Shown here: positions 20,098 through 30,314 of the stretch, piece after piece | Layout: each line of letters opens with the position of its first letter | How positions within the stretch are numbered: position 1 is the first letter of the stretch | Assembly: GCF_025370935.1 (NCBI RefSeq) | Contig: NC_133476.1 | Span: forward strand, 13,585,411 to 13,649,410 | DNA: 64,000 nt | Direction of reading: 5' to 3' | DNA from: Choristoneura fumiferana | Lineage: Eukaryota > Arthropoda > Insecta > Lepidoptera > Tortricidae | Position numbers and translations under genes: made by a program | Notes under the pieces: generated by a model | Database searches by the model: none | What the model was told of the DNA's origin: nothing | What the model saw: the letters and a program-made list of their open reading frames with translations, nothing else

Positions 20098-20334
20098 ATG
20101 CGACAATCCTTGACATATAGTCATCCTAATTGGCGTGCGTTAGAAAAAATAATTAAATACAAGCTTTTTTTGCTGACAGTACTTTTGTTGACTGTACTTG
20201 CATTGTTATACTACATTTCCGTACCAAATTTCAATTCGATGCCATTAACCGTTGAGGAGTTCCATTCTACAGAGACGATCCTGGCTAGACACCAGGATGT
20301 CACTACCATTATTGTATTGTCATCGGATTTATAT
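20098..20334 (+). CDS. Candidate first exon of a type II membrane protein
   Basis: The ATG at 20098 opens 79 codons before a good donor (AA followed by GTATGC at 20335). The product starts MRQSLTYSHPNWRALEKIIK, followed by a hydrophobic helix LFLLTVLLLTVLALLYYI (about residues 24-42), then a luminal-type segment ending with TTIIVLSSDLY. A short cytoplasmic N-terminus plus one helix is the layout of Golgi type II enzymes such as glycosyltransferases, but I do not recognise the family. The open frame extends upstream into the MITE at 19944-20074, so 20098 is the better start. No following exon was identified in the window. It could be a chance open frame; the amino-acid pattern looks real but unproven. 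Confidence 0.35.
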
Positions 20335-21437
20335 AAGTATGCAAAGTTTTAAGTCAATCCGACCACTGGAAGTGGGTCAAATTCAACTTGTAAGATTTGA
20401 CCCGCACATAGGTACATACATACATGTATGTATAGTAAACATTGCATTGCAAGTTAAATAAAAACTTGTAAAAATCTAAATTACCAGTTAAAATAGCAAC
20501 GAATGCTTTCCATTTACTTACTTGCTTGAATTATGCTGATAGCATTGTTCCACAATATTTATTATATAATGTTTACTTATACCTATTTATTCGCGAGTGT
20601 ATTCACATGTCCCATCACTACAGACTCAGTGAGCAGTGGAGCAGTGCCGCTGCCCGTCAAGCGCCTTCTGGGACTCGTTAATACGAGAAAAATTTCAAGG
20701 ATACCTACCTAAAAACGTCTTGTAAGATATTTACAGGTAATTACGTACAGAAAGTAGTTGTAGTTTTATTTATGTACCTATTACTTGGTAACAATGTAGG
20801 TACTTGTTAAGTACCTATCTTTTGAGGCTGTGTCGAAGTATCATTATGTAAAAGTCTTCACTTACTATACGTTTATACTTACCTGTAAATGTCACAATCC
20901 GTAGACAAAGTGTGTTGTCTGCTTGGGTATTGGTAGGTTTGAAGATGAACTTGTAGACTGTTTGAAACGTTTTAGCTGTATCTTTCTTGTGGAAGTGGAC
21001 GGGTTCTGCATGTTAAAACAGAAATGTATGTGTCGCACAGATCAAGCTGTGGTGCACGTTAGGTAACGGAGAAGAAAAGATAAAAATAGTGCAGTTTATT
21101 CATATAGATTTCTTCAAAGCAAATCCCGAATCAATAAAACTTTTATTTTTTCTGCTTTAGTACTCTAGTACCTCTAGTGCTTACTTTACTAACATCATGT
21201 TTGAGAATGCAGGTAAGTAGGTCACTTCATATTCTGCGGTAGCCAAATAATCTTCTGTAAAGCATTCAGGCGAACGTAATTCAATAAAAATAACAATAAC
21301 AAATCAACATCAATTCGTCTTTATTAAACTTTCAATAACTAATACTTTGTACTACAAGATATAGATTCATCATAACATTAGCTAGGTATGTACAAAATGT
21401 TTACGCGCGTAGTCCATATGCATAGTAAAATATTATT
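20335..21437. other. Intergenic or intronic AT-rich DNA, no gene seen
   Basis: No supportable exon or repeat. If the exon at 20098-20334 is real, this would be its intron. Confidence 0.3.
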
Positions 21438-21990
21438 CAAGGTCTAATTAAAAATTAACAGTAATAAGTAAGTACATACATAAATAAAGAAATTTAGGCA
21501 CTGCTCTTGTTTCTTCATCATATCACATTCACGGGCTCTATACAACATACTCTCGATTATTTCTCAATTATTCTAGTAAGCGTTTCCATTCTTATAACAA
21601 TAATAATTAAGTATTAAAGATTGGCTTCTTGGTTCACTTAGGTACCTATATGTTGTTTAATACTGTTTTTTCAGTGAATGATAAATATTATTCAAACGTC
21701 GTACACAAACAATTGATTTTCCCCGTACACCTAAGGTTAAGCTGGGAGCTCCAACTTGGTCTGTTCCATTTATGATATGAAGCTTTGATAAGTTGGGTAC
21801 AATTTCTCGTTATTGTGAATAGGCTTTACTTCTAAAACATAAAATAAAAAAAGTGTAACACAAAATTACAAGTGAACTCGTGTACTAAGTTGAATAATAG
21901 AGTCATCAATTCACAACTCTATTTAATAATCTATTTTAATAATAGAGTTGGGATTTGGTGTAGTTTATAGAAACGATGTGTACTTAAGTA

Positions 21991-22136
21991 CAGTCGAACA
22001 AATTGTATCATGACCCAGGGTGGAACCTTTTAATAATCAATTTCACTATGACTTCATTGACAAAAGTATGAGATGTCAACAAGACATGAGTAGCACAAAG
22101 GTTCCACCCTGGGTCATGATTCAATTTGTTCGGCTG
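21991..22136. mobile_element. 146-bp MITE with CAGTCGAAC ends and TA target
   Basis: The left end CAGTCGAACAAATTG and the block 'catgacccagggtggaacct' mirror 'aggttccaccctgggtcatg' and CAATTTGTTCGGCTG on the right; TA lies on both sides. The allelic copy is at 58123-58267. Confidence 0.83.
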
Positions 22137-22875
22137 TACTTTATTAAGGTTGATATGGGGTATTCATTATTAAACTAATATTGATTATAACGTCAATGGA
22201 GAAGAGCGGAAAGGAAATCTCATTCAAAGCAAAATCAATGTAATGGGCCTTTTAAACGTATTACTCGTTACAGGAAATGAGAGAAAATGCTGAAATATCA
22301 TACCGCAATTTGCTATACTTAAGTAATCAAATACTAAAATCAAACTATCAAAATAAATGGTCACCGCGGAAGACAGTGTTATCTTATGCACTTCTCCAAA
22401 AAAAAGTTAATAAAATAAGGGTATGATTTTATTGATCATCTAATACATGCGTTTTCGGCGGCCTAAAAAATAATATTTGCTCCTAAAATAGTAGATCTGT
22501 CACCTAAATTGAATCACCAAATTTTATCAAAACGGTTACCTAAATATTATTTAAAAATTACTCGGAAATAATATTGATCATCAAATAATTATATTGGGTT
22601 CCAAAATAATAGATGTGTCACTAAAACTGAATCACCAAACAATATAGAAATGGCTTCCTAAAACTTAATTATAATCACTGGCAAAAAATATTGACCATCA
22701 AATAATTTACTGAAATTTGACGATAATGATATACAATGAATGAAATAATAATAATAATATCTTCTCACAAATTACACCCCCAAACTAAGCAAAGTTTATT
22801 CTACCAAAAATACGAATGTTTGGTCTCGGGTCTTGGGTGTTTAATTATGTATTTAAGTATGTAACTATTTATATA

Positions 22876-22880
22876 ATTAT
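22876..22880. repeat. Target site duplication (left), ATTAT
   Basis: ATTAT here equals 31209-31213 and occurs once at the empty site 59831-59835, which fixes the ends of the BEL element. Confidence 0.92.
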
Positions 22881-23773
22881 TATCGTGCCCTCTAGACCCT
22901 CGGATAAGAAGACCGTTTGCCTGAATTCGTAATAGGGGGTATAGGTTCGTTGGGACGATAAATGGAACTAAAGGATACACAATACTAGCCACGTGAATGT
23001 AGAAGAAGAAGTTAACTTCGGTCGTGTATCTTTATTAATAACATGTATGTATATACATGGTCTTATCTACAGTGGCTTCACCTTGTATAATATGAGGGCC
23101 TGGTCTACCCAGAGTTACCCTCTCTGTACAGTCGATTACGTCTCCAGTCTAGACACTGCGTAAGTGTGCCTTGGTGTCCTACGTATCCTCAGTTCCTGCT
23201 GTTAGGGGAACTTATTGTACAGGGATTATGGGTGTCGTAAGCCCTATAATACCCTGAGCCTGACACCAGCTGGACATGGCGGCTGTGCCGCCACGGGGCC
23301 CTCCTTCCTACCCCTTCAGGCCCGACCCGTATGCTCCAACTCATAATCGACCGTACTACAATGGCTTGCCAGTATGCTTCCGATACATACTCATGGGAGT
23401 CCCGGACTCTATAAGAATGGATCTTCTGAATAACCGATAGCTGACCCATTCTTCCACATCCATGTAGCTAGATATATCGATTATAAAAGCGTATATATAC
23501 ATGAGCACTTACCAGGATCATCTCTGGTCACCGCGAGGAGTCAGCCATGCCATCGCACTCGCAATCCACACGCAAAATGTCTTTCTGCCTCAAATACCCT
23601 CTCTCTCGCATTCTTTTACGCGCCGTATTCTGTCACCCGAAGGGTTAACACACAAGAGGATCGGTTAAAGCATAGACAAGGAAAACGTTGCCACATCGCA
23701 ATATAGATTGACATAAGGCAGGGTTGACACTTACCAACTGTTTTACGGCGACTCGTGCATAGAATGCGCGACA
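22881..23773 (-). repeat. 3' LTR of BEL element 1
   Basis: 893 bp; on the plus strand it begins TATCGTGCCC and ends GCGCGACA. In transcript orientation the LTR therefore starts TGTCGCGC and ends GGGCACGATA. An 86-codon minus-strand frame (23189-23449) recurs in the other LTRs, but simply because LTRs are near-identical. Confidence 0.95.
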
Positions 23774-23783
23774 CTCCCCACAA
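23774..23783 (-). other. Polypurine tract of BEL element 1
   Basis: On the minus strand it reads GTGGGGAG immediately before the 3' LTR (TGTCGC), about 10 nt after the polyprotein stop. It primes plus-strand synthesis in LTR elements. Element 2 has one G fewer here. Confidence 0.75.
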
Positions 23784-23792
23784 GAAAAGAGG

Positions 23793-26700
23793 TTATTGCA
23801 GCAGGGCGAGTAGGTGCCGCGTCCATTCCAGGATTTTATCCCTGGCACGAATGGCAGCAACCCTCTTGCTCCTCACAGGCTCCCCCTCTTCGCACTGCTC
23901 CTCCAGTGGTGGTACTTCAGGATTGCTAGTCTCTGCGCGGTCTACTGGAGTATTCCTCTCGATGTCAGTTTGATCATCTAGTGCCTCTGGAGTTGTGTCA
24001 TCTGGTAAGTTCCTCTCAATCACCTCGTTCTGTTGTCCAGATAGAGCCTCTGCTTCTGGCTCGTCATCCTCTATTTCCAGGGGGTAGAGGTGCCCAACGG
24101 AACGTGTAGTTATAGAGTCGTTAACCTTGACTCTTGCAACTCTGTGCTCGCCATCACGGCCCTCGGTCAACGCGTCAATTCTGCCCACCTTCCACTGATT
24201 TCTATTTTTATGGTCTGATTTTATCTGCACAAGGTCGCCTACTTGTGGTTTACGGTGGGACCTAACCCTGGGTTGCTTTGGTGCGTGGTTGTACCGCTCC
24301 CTGAGACTTGTGAGGTACTGTCCTATAAACATTCTTTTAAACTCTTCCATCATCTTGAGTCCTCTTTTCCAGCTCTCAATCAGGTCACCTTTTATGGCTG
24401 TACTCCCCGTTGGAGCTTCTGCCATAGATGGTCTCGTTGTTAAGCATTCCCCTAGACTTAAGAAGTCAGCTGGTCGCAGGACATGTTCTACTTCAGTACC
24501 CACTTTTGTTAAGGGCCGTGTGTTTAATACCGCCTCCACTTCCTTCAGTACTGTCAATAGCTTGTTTTCATTGAGCAGGTGCTTTTCTAACATTCTTTTG
24601 AGGCAGTGTTTTACCAGGGCTATAAGTCTCTCATAAAAGGCGCCATGCCATGGAGCAAGTTGGGGAATAAATCTCCATTGGATCTTATTCACAATGCAGT
24701 ATGGCTGCTGTACTACTTCTGAAACTAGTTTGAAGCACGTTGCGTTGTCAGAGTACATCCTATGCGGTATACCTCTAGTAGCCGCAAACCTCCGTAACGC
24801 TAGGAGACACTCTTCCGCTGAAAGGTCCTTCACGATCTCCAGATGGATAGCTCTGATTGTTAAACAGGTAAACAAGGCTACCCATCGTTTTTCTCTGCCA
24901 CTAGGTGTACTCACAAACAGAGGGCCAAAATAGTCTACCCCCGTATAGGTATAGGGTTTGCTATAGTTCACACGCTCTGGTGGTAGCGCCGGTGTGTCCG
25001 GTAGCCTATACGGTCCTCCGCCGTGCTTCATACATTGTAGACACCTTCTAAGCACCTTCGTCACCTGCGGTTTCCCTTGTGGGATCCAGTATCGCTCTCT
25101 GATAGAGTTTAATGTATGCGAAGGCCCCACGTGGTAATTACGCTCATGAGTGTCTTTAATGATCTTGTCCGTAAACTGACTATTTCTGGGTAATAATATT
25201 GGATATTTTTTATCGTAGCTCCATGTTGTATTTGCCATACGCCCGCGGCATCTCAGAACGCCATCCACGTCTAAAAAGAGATCTAGATTTCTCGCCAGAT
25301 GCGTTCTCTTCCCATCCAGTTCTTCAGGGAAGTGTTTCTTTTGCAATTCTATTATATTGCTTATAGTTTCAGCTCCGTCGGACACCAGTTGATTGTCGAT
25401 TTTTTCTTGTTGGTTATCGGAATTATCTAGCTCCATGAGTTCATCGGTGGGATATTCACTGTACTCAATGGGCTTGCTCTGACCTTGGTAGTTTGAGTCA
25501 TCTTTTCTAGGATTGGTTGGGCCTTCACTCAGCTCTAGGGGGTCGCTCAGGCCTCCTTCCTCATCCATGGATACTTCACGTCTGTGTTCACCTGAGCTGT
25601 CGCTCAGGACCTCCCCAAAAGAAAGAAGGTTTTGATGTTCTTGGTATACCCGGTCTTCCGGCCAAGTGGATTCATCTCTGACAAGAAACTCTGGTCCATT
25701 GTACCAAAGGTCCATTTTTTCTTTAAACAGTTCTGGTCGCGTAGCGATGTCAGCAGGATTCGACTTTGTGTTAATGTAACACATCTCAGTATTAGGATGA
25801 TTTCTTTTAATTTCGTTAACTCTGTTCGCAACAAAGGGAGGGAGGAGCTTGTTCGATTTCATCCAGCAGAGCACTACCATGCTATCTGACCATAAGTACT
25901 CTTTGGCTATTTCAAGCTCTAGATTATTCCTGGTGTATTTTAAGAGTCTGCTCCCAATTAGAAACCCGAGTAACTCCAATTTGGGAATCTTCAGATCATC
26001 CTTGTCTTTAGCTTGTGATACATGAGATTTCGCCATTAGGAAAGATATTGAGCTTCGTTTTGGACTTATCACCTTCAGATAGACAACTGCGGCGTAAGCG
26101 TTCTTGGACGCGTCTGTAAAACAGTGAAGTTGGTACGTGAGGTCACCTTTTGATGTGTCTGACCCTATGTATCTGGGTATCTGAATATCGGCTAAGGTAT
26201 ACAGGTTTTGTATTGCCTCTTGTATAGACAAGATCATATTTGTAGGCAACTTGGCGTCCCATTTCGCTTTTATCCCGCAAATGTTCTGAAAGATAAGCTT
26301 CATTGGTAATATTAGTGGGCATACAAACCCGCAAGGGTCGTATACACGAGCTAAGGCCTGAAGCACCTTCCTCTTTGTATCCACTGGTTTGCTTATGTCG
26401 CAGTGATTCGGTGTTACATTAAGTTTTAATCTATCTTTAGAGAGATTCCAGTAAAGCCCGAGTACCTTGACATCATCACATTGGTTTGCCTTATGTGCTT
26501 CTGGTATAGTTTTCATAAATTTTTCATCATTGGATAACCAATCTCGTATGTTCATAGATAGTTGTTCAAAGCTAGATCTCGTCTGATTGTAGATCTTCAT
26601 GGCCTCTTGAACAGAGTTGGCTCCCGTCACTAAATTATCAACATAGCACTTATGAGAAATAGTCTTTATTAATTCTTCGTTTGATTGTGTCATATGATGC

Positions 26701-29198
26701 TGGATTGTGGCTGTAAGAAGAAAAGGACTTGATATAACTCCAAACGGTACTCTGCAGAATCTAAAGTGAAGTAAATTGTCTTCTGTTGCTCCTCTGTTTA
26801 CATCCTTTAGCCATAAAAATCTCGTCACGTCACGATCCTCATCTTGAAGGGCTACTTGAAGAAATGCCTTCTCAACATCGGCTATCAAGCCTATTTTCTT
26901 TGTACGGAATTTCAAAAGTAGAGCTGTTAGATCTTCTAGCATAGAAGGACCACTGTATAGGCATTCATTAAGGCTCTTCTGCCCTGTCGTCTTTGCAGAT
27001 GCGTCGTACACGATTCTCCCTTTCTTTCCCTTCTGCTTAACCATATGGTGGGGTAAATAATGAAGAGGGTGATCACTTTTCTGTACGTCTTCTTGATCGA
27101 CTATTTCTATAATGCCAAGGTGTAGTTGTTCCTTCAAGATGGACTCGTATTCATCGAGAGCTGCCGTATCGAGCCTCTTCAGAGTGCTTCTTAATCGACC
27201 TAGGGCTAGACCAAAATTTGATGGTAAATCTGGTGGGTACTGAATCCACGGCCATTTGACCAGATATCGGCCATTTTGGTATTGCACGGTGTTGTTGAAA
27301 TGGCGTACTGCTTCTTCTTGTCTCGTAGCTTTTGGAGAATCTGTGATCCCTATACTTTCTAGAGACCATAGGAATTGCACATCTATACTTCTCAGCGGCA
27401 GATCAGGTTCAGTAAAGTACGGGCAACTAGGAATGTGGCATTGACAATATGTCACAACAGATAGGGCATTGTCGACTTCCCCTGGAGTTATGTTTCCAGA
27501 TAGTACCCATCCAAAGTCCGTATCCAGTAAATATAGATTTTCAGCGATCTGGACTTTATTGTCTCTAAGGATGGCACTGTAGCAGTCATTGCCTATAAGT
27601 AAATCAACAGTCTCTCCAGCTGTATCATCGTCAGCAATTACATCTACTCCATTATATTCCGAGAAAGCAACTGGAACTCTGTCTGTAATCTTTGGTACAA
27701 TATTAACTGTTATTTGTTTACTGATACCACGCTTGGTTAGAATGTCGACTACTGTTGTAGGGCTAGACAGTTTTTGAGGTTTAGACGCTCCAAAGGTATA
27801 AATTAGAAGAGAATCTTCCCGAAGATTCTGCAGGTTCAACATACTTGCAGCTTGTCGCGTGATATAGCTACGCTGGCTGCCACAGTCCAGCAAGATACGA
27901 GAAAGTTTTGATTTCTTGGTTTCAGGGTTTTGTAGAGTTCCCACCGCGGTCTGCAAGTAAGTATAACGATTAACATGGATACAAGATGCAATAGCATTTG
28001 CAGCTTCTGCCGTTACTGACTCACCACTTGGGACTGGACAAAACACCATTAAATGGTCGCCCTTGCAGCGGTAGCAAGAAATTTTCCTCCTGCACAAGGC
28101 TGTTTGGTGGTTCCGTCGTAGGCAATGTAGGCATCTTCCGTGTAATTTTTTCTGCCTAGCTTCCACAGTTTGGAATCGACGGCAATCGGCACTCAGATGT
28201 CCCTTCGCGTTGCAAAAGAGACACGGCCTCTTTGGCCTCTTTGCTGGTGGTGCCTCGTGATCCTTGCTGTGTTTCCGCTTACGGCTGACCTGCGGGCGCG
28301 CCTCAACTCGAACCTGCAGGGCTTCCGTGGTGCTTGACCCGGGTACAGTGGAATCTTCATGGCTTATAAGAGCAGCCGACCTCTCCATAGCAGTGATGAT
28401 CCGGTCCAAGCTGCTCCTAATGGAGACCAAATCATCATTCTTTTCCCCAATAAGGTGATGTTCATGTATGACCTTCGCTGGAAATTTGGAGAGCACTAAT
28501 GCTCTTAGGTGGTTGCCGCTGACTGGCTCGCCTAGTTTCTCCAAAACCCTGAGATTTCTTTCAATGTTATCCAACACGCTGCGACAGCTAGTGCTGGACT
28601 GATCCGCCTTTGGTAAGTTTGTAAGCGCTGTATAATGGGCATCTATTAGGATGTTGTTAGAGCCAAATCGCTGCTTCAAGGTATCTACGGCTATTGAGTA
28701 GTTTGCATTAGTTGCGGTTAATCCAGATATGGTTTCTAAAGCCGGTCCTTTGAGGCAGCCCATCAGATAAAGCAGCTTTTCTGACTCTGCGATTTCTCTA
28801 TCATCTACATTTGCCACAAATCTGTCCCAAAACTCACTCCATTTTAGTTTATCACCATCGTATGTAGGTAGGCCTAGCTCAGGCAATTTAGCCTTTTGGG
28901 TAACTCGTAGTTGACTTTTGCTGAGCTCCCATGCAGTCTCAAGCTCGGTTAATGTGTCTTCAGCTTCAAGCTGGTCCTGTGTTACTTCGCTTACATCAGT
29001 GTCCCCAGATGTATTTAACAGGTGATATACTTCTTTCTCGAGTAATTCGAGACACTGTCTGAGTTTCAACCGGTGGGACACAAATTCTTCTTGAGGTGCG
29101 CCCTCTTCCTTACACTTCACTAGCAGAGCTTTAGCACTAGCTGCAACTTCCCTCAATTTTAGCTGTCTCAGGACAAGCCTAGCTTGGGAACTCGCCAT
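23793..29198 (-). CDS. BEL/Pao Gag-Pol polyprotein, intact (1801 aa)
   Basis: Single uninterrupted frame from the ATG at 29198 to the stop at 23793. Domains in order: Gag (DUF1759-like, about 105-290, TYDGDKLKWSEFWDRF); three zinc knuckles (about 328-390, e.g. CLFCNAKGHLSADC, CYRCKGDHLMVFC); retropepsin-like protease (DUF1758, about 437-600, LLDCGSQRSYIT); reverse transcriptase (about 690-900, ADVEKAFLQVAL and YVDNLVTG); RNase H-like region (about 1025-1150, CFTDASKNAYAA); integrase zinc finger (about 1345-1395, CLQCMKHGG); integrase core (about 1415-1540, Asp in TGVDYFGP, Asp in YSDNA, Glu in FYERL); C-terminal DUF5641 (about 1650-1710). The RT box has YVDN instead of YxDD and the protease has DCGS instead of D-S/T-G; the nearly identical element 2 shares YVDN. 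All enzymes needed for copy-and-paste transposition are present. Confidence 0.96.
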   Translation of the reverse strand: MASSQARLVLRQLKLREVAASAKALLVKCKEEGAPQEEFVSHRLKLRQCLELLEKEVYHLLNTSGDTDVSEVTQDQLEAEDTLTELETAWELSKSQLRVTQKAKLPELGLPTYDGDKLKWSEFWDRFVANVDDREIAESEKLLYLMGCLKGPALETISGLTATNANYSIAVDTLKQRFGSNNILIDAHYTALTNLPKADQSSTSCRSVLDNIERNLRVLEKLGEPVSGNHLRALVLSKFPAKVIHEHHLIGEKNDDLVSIRSSLDRIITAMERSAALISHEDSTVPGSSTTEALQVRVEARPQVSRKRKHSKDHEAPPAKRPKRPCLFCNAKGHLSADCRRFQTVEARQKKLHGRCLHCLRRNHQTALCRRKISCYRCKGDHLMVFCPVPSGESVTAEAANAIASCIHVNRYTYLQTAVGTLQNPETKKSKLSRILLDCGSQRSYITRQAASMLNLQNLREDSLLIYTFGASKPQKLSSPTTVVDILTKRGISKQITVNIVPKITDRVPVAFSEYNGVDVIADDDTAGETVDLLIGNDCYSAILRDNKVQIAENLYLLDTDFGWVLSGNITPGEVDNALSVVTYCQCHIPSCPYFTEPDLPLRSIDVQFLWSLESIGITDSPKATRQEEAVRHFNNTVQYQNGRYLVKWPWIQYPPDLPSNFGLALGRLRSTLKRLDTAALDEYESILKEQLHLGIIEIVDQEDVQKSDHPLHYLPHHMVKQKGKKGRIVYDASAKTTGQKSLNECLYSGPSMLEDLTALLLKFRTKKIGLIADVEKAFLQVALQDEDRDVTRFLWLKDVNRGATEDNLLHFRFCRVPFGVISSPFLLTATIQHHMTQSNEELIKTISHKCYVDNLVTGANSVQEAMKIYNQTRSSFEQLSMNIRDWLSNDEKFMKTIPEAHKANQCDDVKVLGLYWNLSKDRLKLNVTPNHCDISKPVDTKRKVLQALARVYDPCGFVCPLILPMKLIFQNICGIKAKWDAKLPTNMILSIQEAIQNLYTLADIQIPRYIGSDTSKGDLTYQLHCFTDASKNAYAAVVYLKVISPKRSSISFLMAKSHVSQAKDKDDLKIPKLELLGFLIGSRLLKYTRNNLELEIAKEYLWSDSMVVLCWMKSNKLLPPFVANRVNEIKRNHPNTEMCYINTKSNPADIATRPELFKEKMDLWYNGPEFLVRDESTWPEDRVYQEHQNLLSFGEVLSDSSGEHRREVSMDEEGGLSDPLELSEGPTNPRKDDSNYQGQSKPIEYSEYPTDELMELDNSDNQQEKIDNQLVSDGAETISNIIELQKKHFPEELDGKRTHLARNLDLFLDVDGVLRCRGRMANTTWSYDKKYPILLPRNSQFTDKIIKDTHERNYHVGPSHTLNSIRERYWIPQGKPQVTKVLRRCLQCMKHGGGPYRLPDTPALPPERVNYSKPYTYTGVDYFGPLFVSTPSGREKRWVALFTCLTIRAIHLEIVKDLSAEECLLALRRFAATRGIPHRMYSDNATCFKLVSEVVQQPYCIVNKIQWRFIPQLAPWHGAFYERLIALVKHCLKRMLEKHLLNENKLLTVLKEVEAVLNTRPLTKVGTEVEHVLRPADFLSLGECLTTRPSMAEAPTGSTAIKGDLIESWKRGLKMMEEFKRMFIGQYLTSLRERYNHAPKQPRVRSHRKPQVGDLVQIKSDHKNRNQWKVGRIDALTEGRDGEHRVARVKVNDSITTRSVGHLYPLEIEDDEPEAEALSGQQNEVIERNLPDDTTPEALDDQTDIERNTPVDRAETSNPEVPPLEEQCEEGEPVRSKRVAAIRARDKILEWTRHLLALLQ

Positions 29199-30314
29199 GA
29201 TGTCAGCTGTAAGTAGTTAACACTAATTGAAATACTCATACACACTGGCTCAAAGTTACTGAGGCTAAATGCTCAAAAGGTCTGCACTAATATAACGCAA
29301 TTATGTACTATATAACTTACCTAAGCCAACCAAATATAGGAGGCACAGTGCTGGCGCTGTGTCAGGTACTGATGTCTGTCGTTTCGCTTGCGAGAAATGA
29401 GAATGCGTGCGGATACGTTTCCTACTTGTCACGACTGAAACGCATAAAAATGCTTGCATTATAATCTTTCATTAGAGATTTAACCGGTTATTCGCATGTA
29501 ACAAGTGCAACAAGTAGCACAACATACCTGTAAATACTCCGCGTCATACTTCAGAAACGCTCCTCGATGCATATAAATATGACTTTCCAGATAAAGATCG
29601 CAAATGCGCACTTCCGAGAACACAATTAGAGCACTTATTTTACGAGTATCTAATAAGTTTTCCACATTGAATTCAACATTCGAAAACAGAAAAGCGGTAG
29701 GAAAAAAAAAAACGTAATGTTACCAGACTGACATTTCTCCCCTACATAGATAATCATTACGGTGCGTTCCGATTCTCCATCACAAGCTTAACTAAATCTG
29801 TATAATCTTGTTATTGTCAGAAATGAATATATATGCTGGCCTATTTCTTTTTTTTTATAACTTAATTATAATTAGAAATTCATTATTTACATGATGGATA
29901 GATTAAAAAAAACCATAATTATGTCGCAAACAATAATAATACAGCGTAATACGAAAAACGCACCCATAAACAACAGACACAGATTGAACCAAACCAGAAA
30001 TACCACAGACTATGCCAAGAGGTACGTTCCGTATCTGTAGGTTGATAATAAGGTATTAAATAAAGAGTTGTGTTGACATTGTGTTGCATCGATGATAACT
30101 CGACATTTAATCACATACGAGGCCGTAATAAAACAAAACAAATTTGTTTTTATTTCCTTTAATAAAAACACGCAGCAGCTATAGAGAAAGAACGGAAGTT
30201 GCAGTTGCATCTAATGACGTGTCAACTCAAAGAAACAATAAAGCAATCTGGGACTGGAAAAACCAGACTCAATCCGGCTTCCCAACCTCATATCCCAGCA
30301 CATCTCCACCATTT
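29199..30314 (-). other. BEL element 1 leader (5' UTR)
   Basis: About 1.1 kb between the 5' LTR and the ATG. It has donor-like sequences (TTAG followed by GTAAGT near 29320; CAG followed by GTATGT near 29526) and an acceptor-like TACTTACAG just upstream of the ATG near 29210, so the leader may be spliced. No long open frame. Confidence 0.5.
30295..30314 (-). other. Primer-binding site region of BEL element 1
   Basis: On the minus strand the 5' LTR is followed by AAA and then TGGTGGAGATGTG. TGG right after the LTR is the usual start of a tRNA-primed site. The tRNA species was not identified. Confidence 0.6.

Larger units (their letters stand above)
21438..22880. repeat. Left part of the locus repeated in contig C
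   Basis: Matches 57571-59835 at about 97-99% apart from indels and an 815-bp insertion in contig C. It ends at the target duplication of the BEL element. The sequence itself is AT-rich and non-coding. Confidence 0.9.

Noticed and set aside
23189..23449. 86-codon minus-strand open frame in the BEL LTR, repeated at 30624-30884 and 49062-49313
   Set aside because: LTRs are copied from one template, so conservation of the frame carries no evidence of selection. No recognisable domain.
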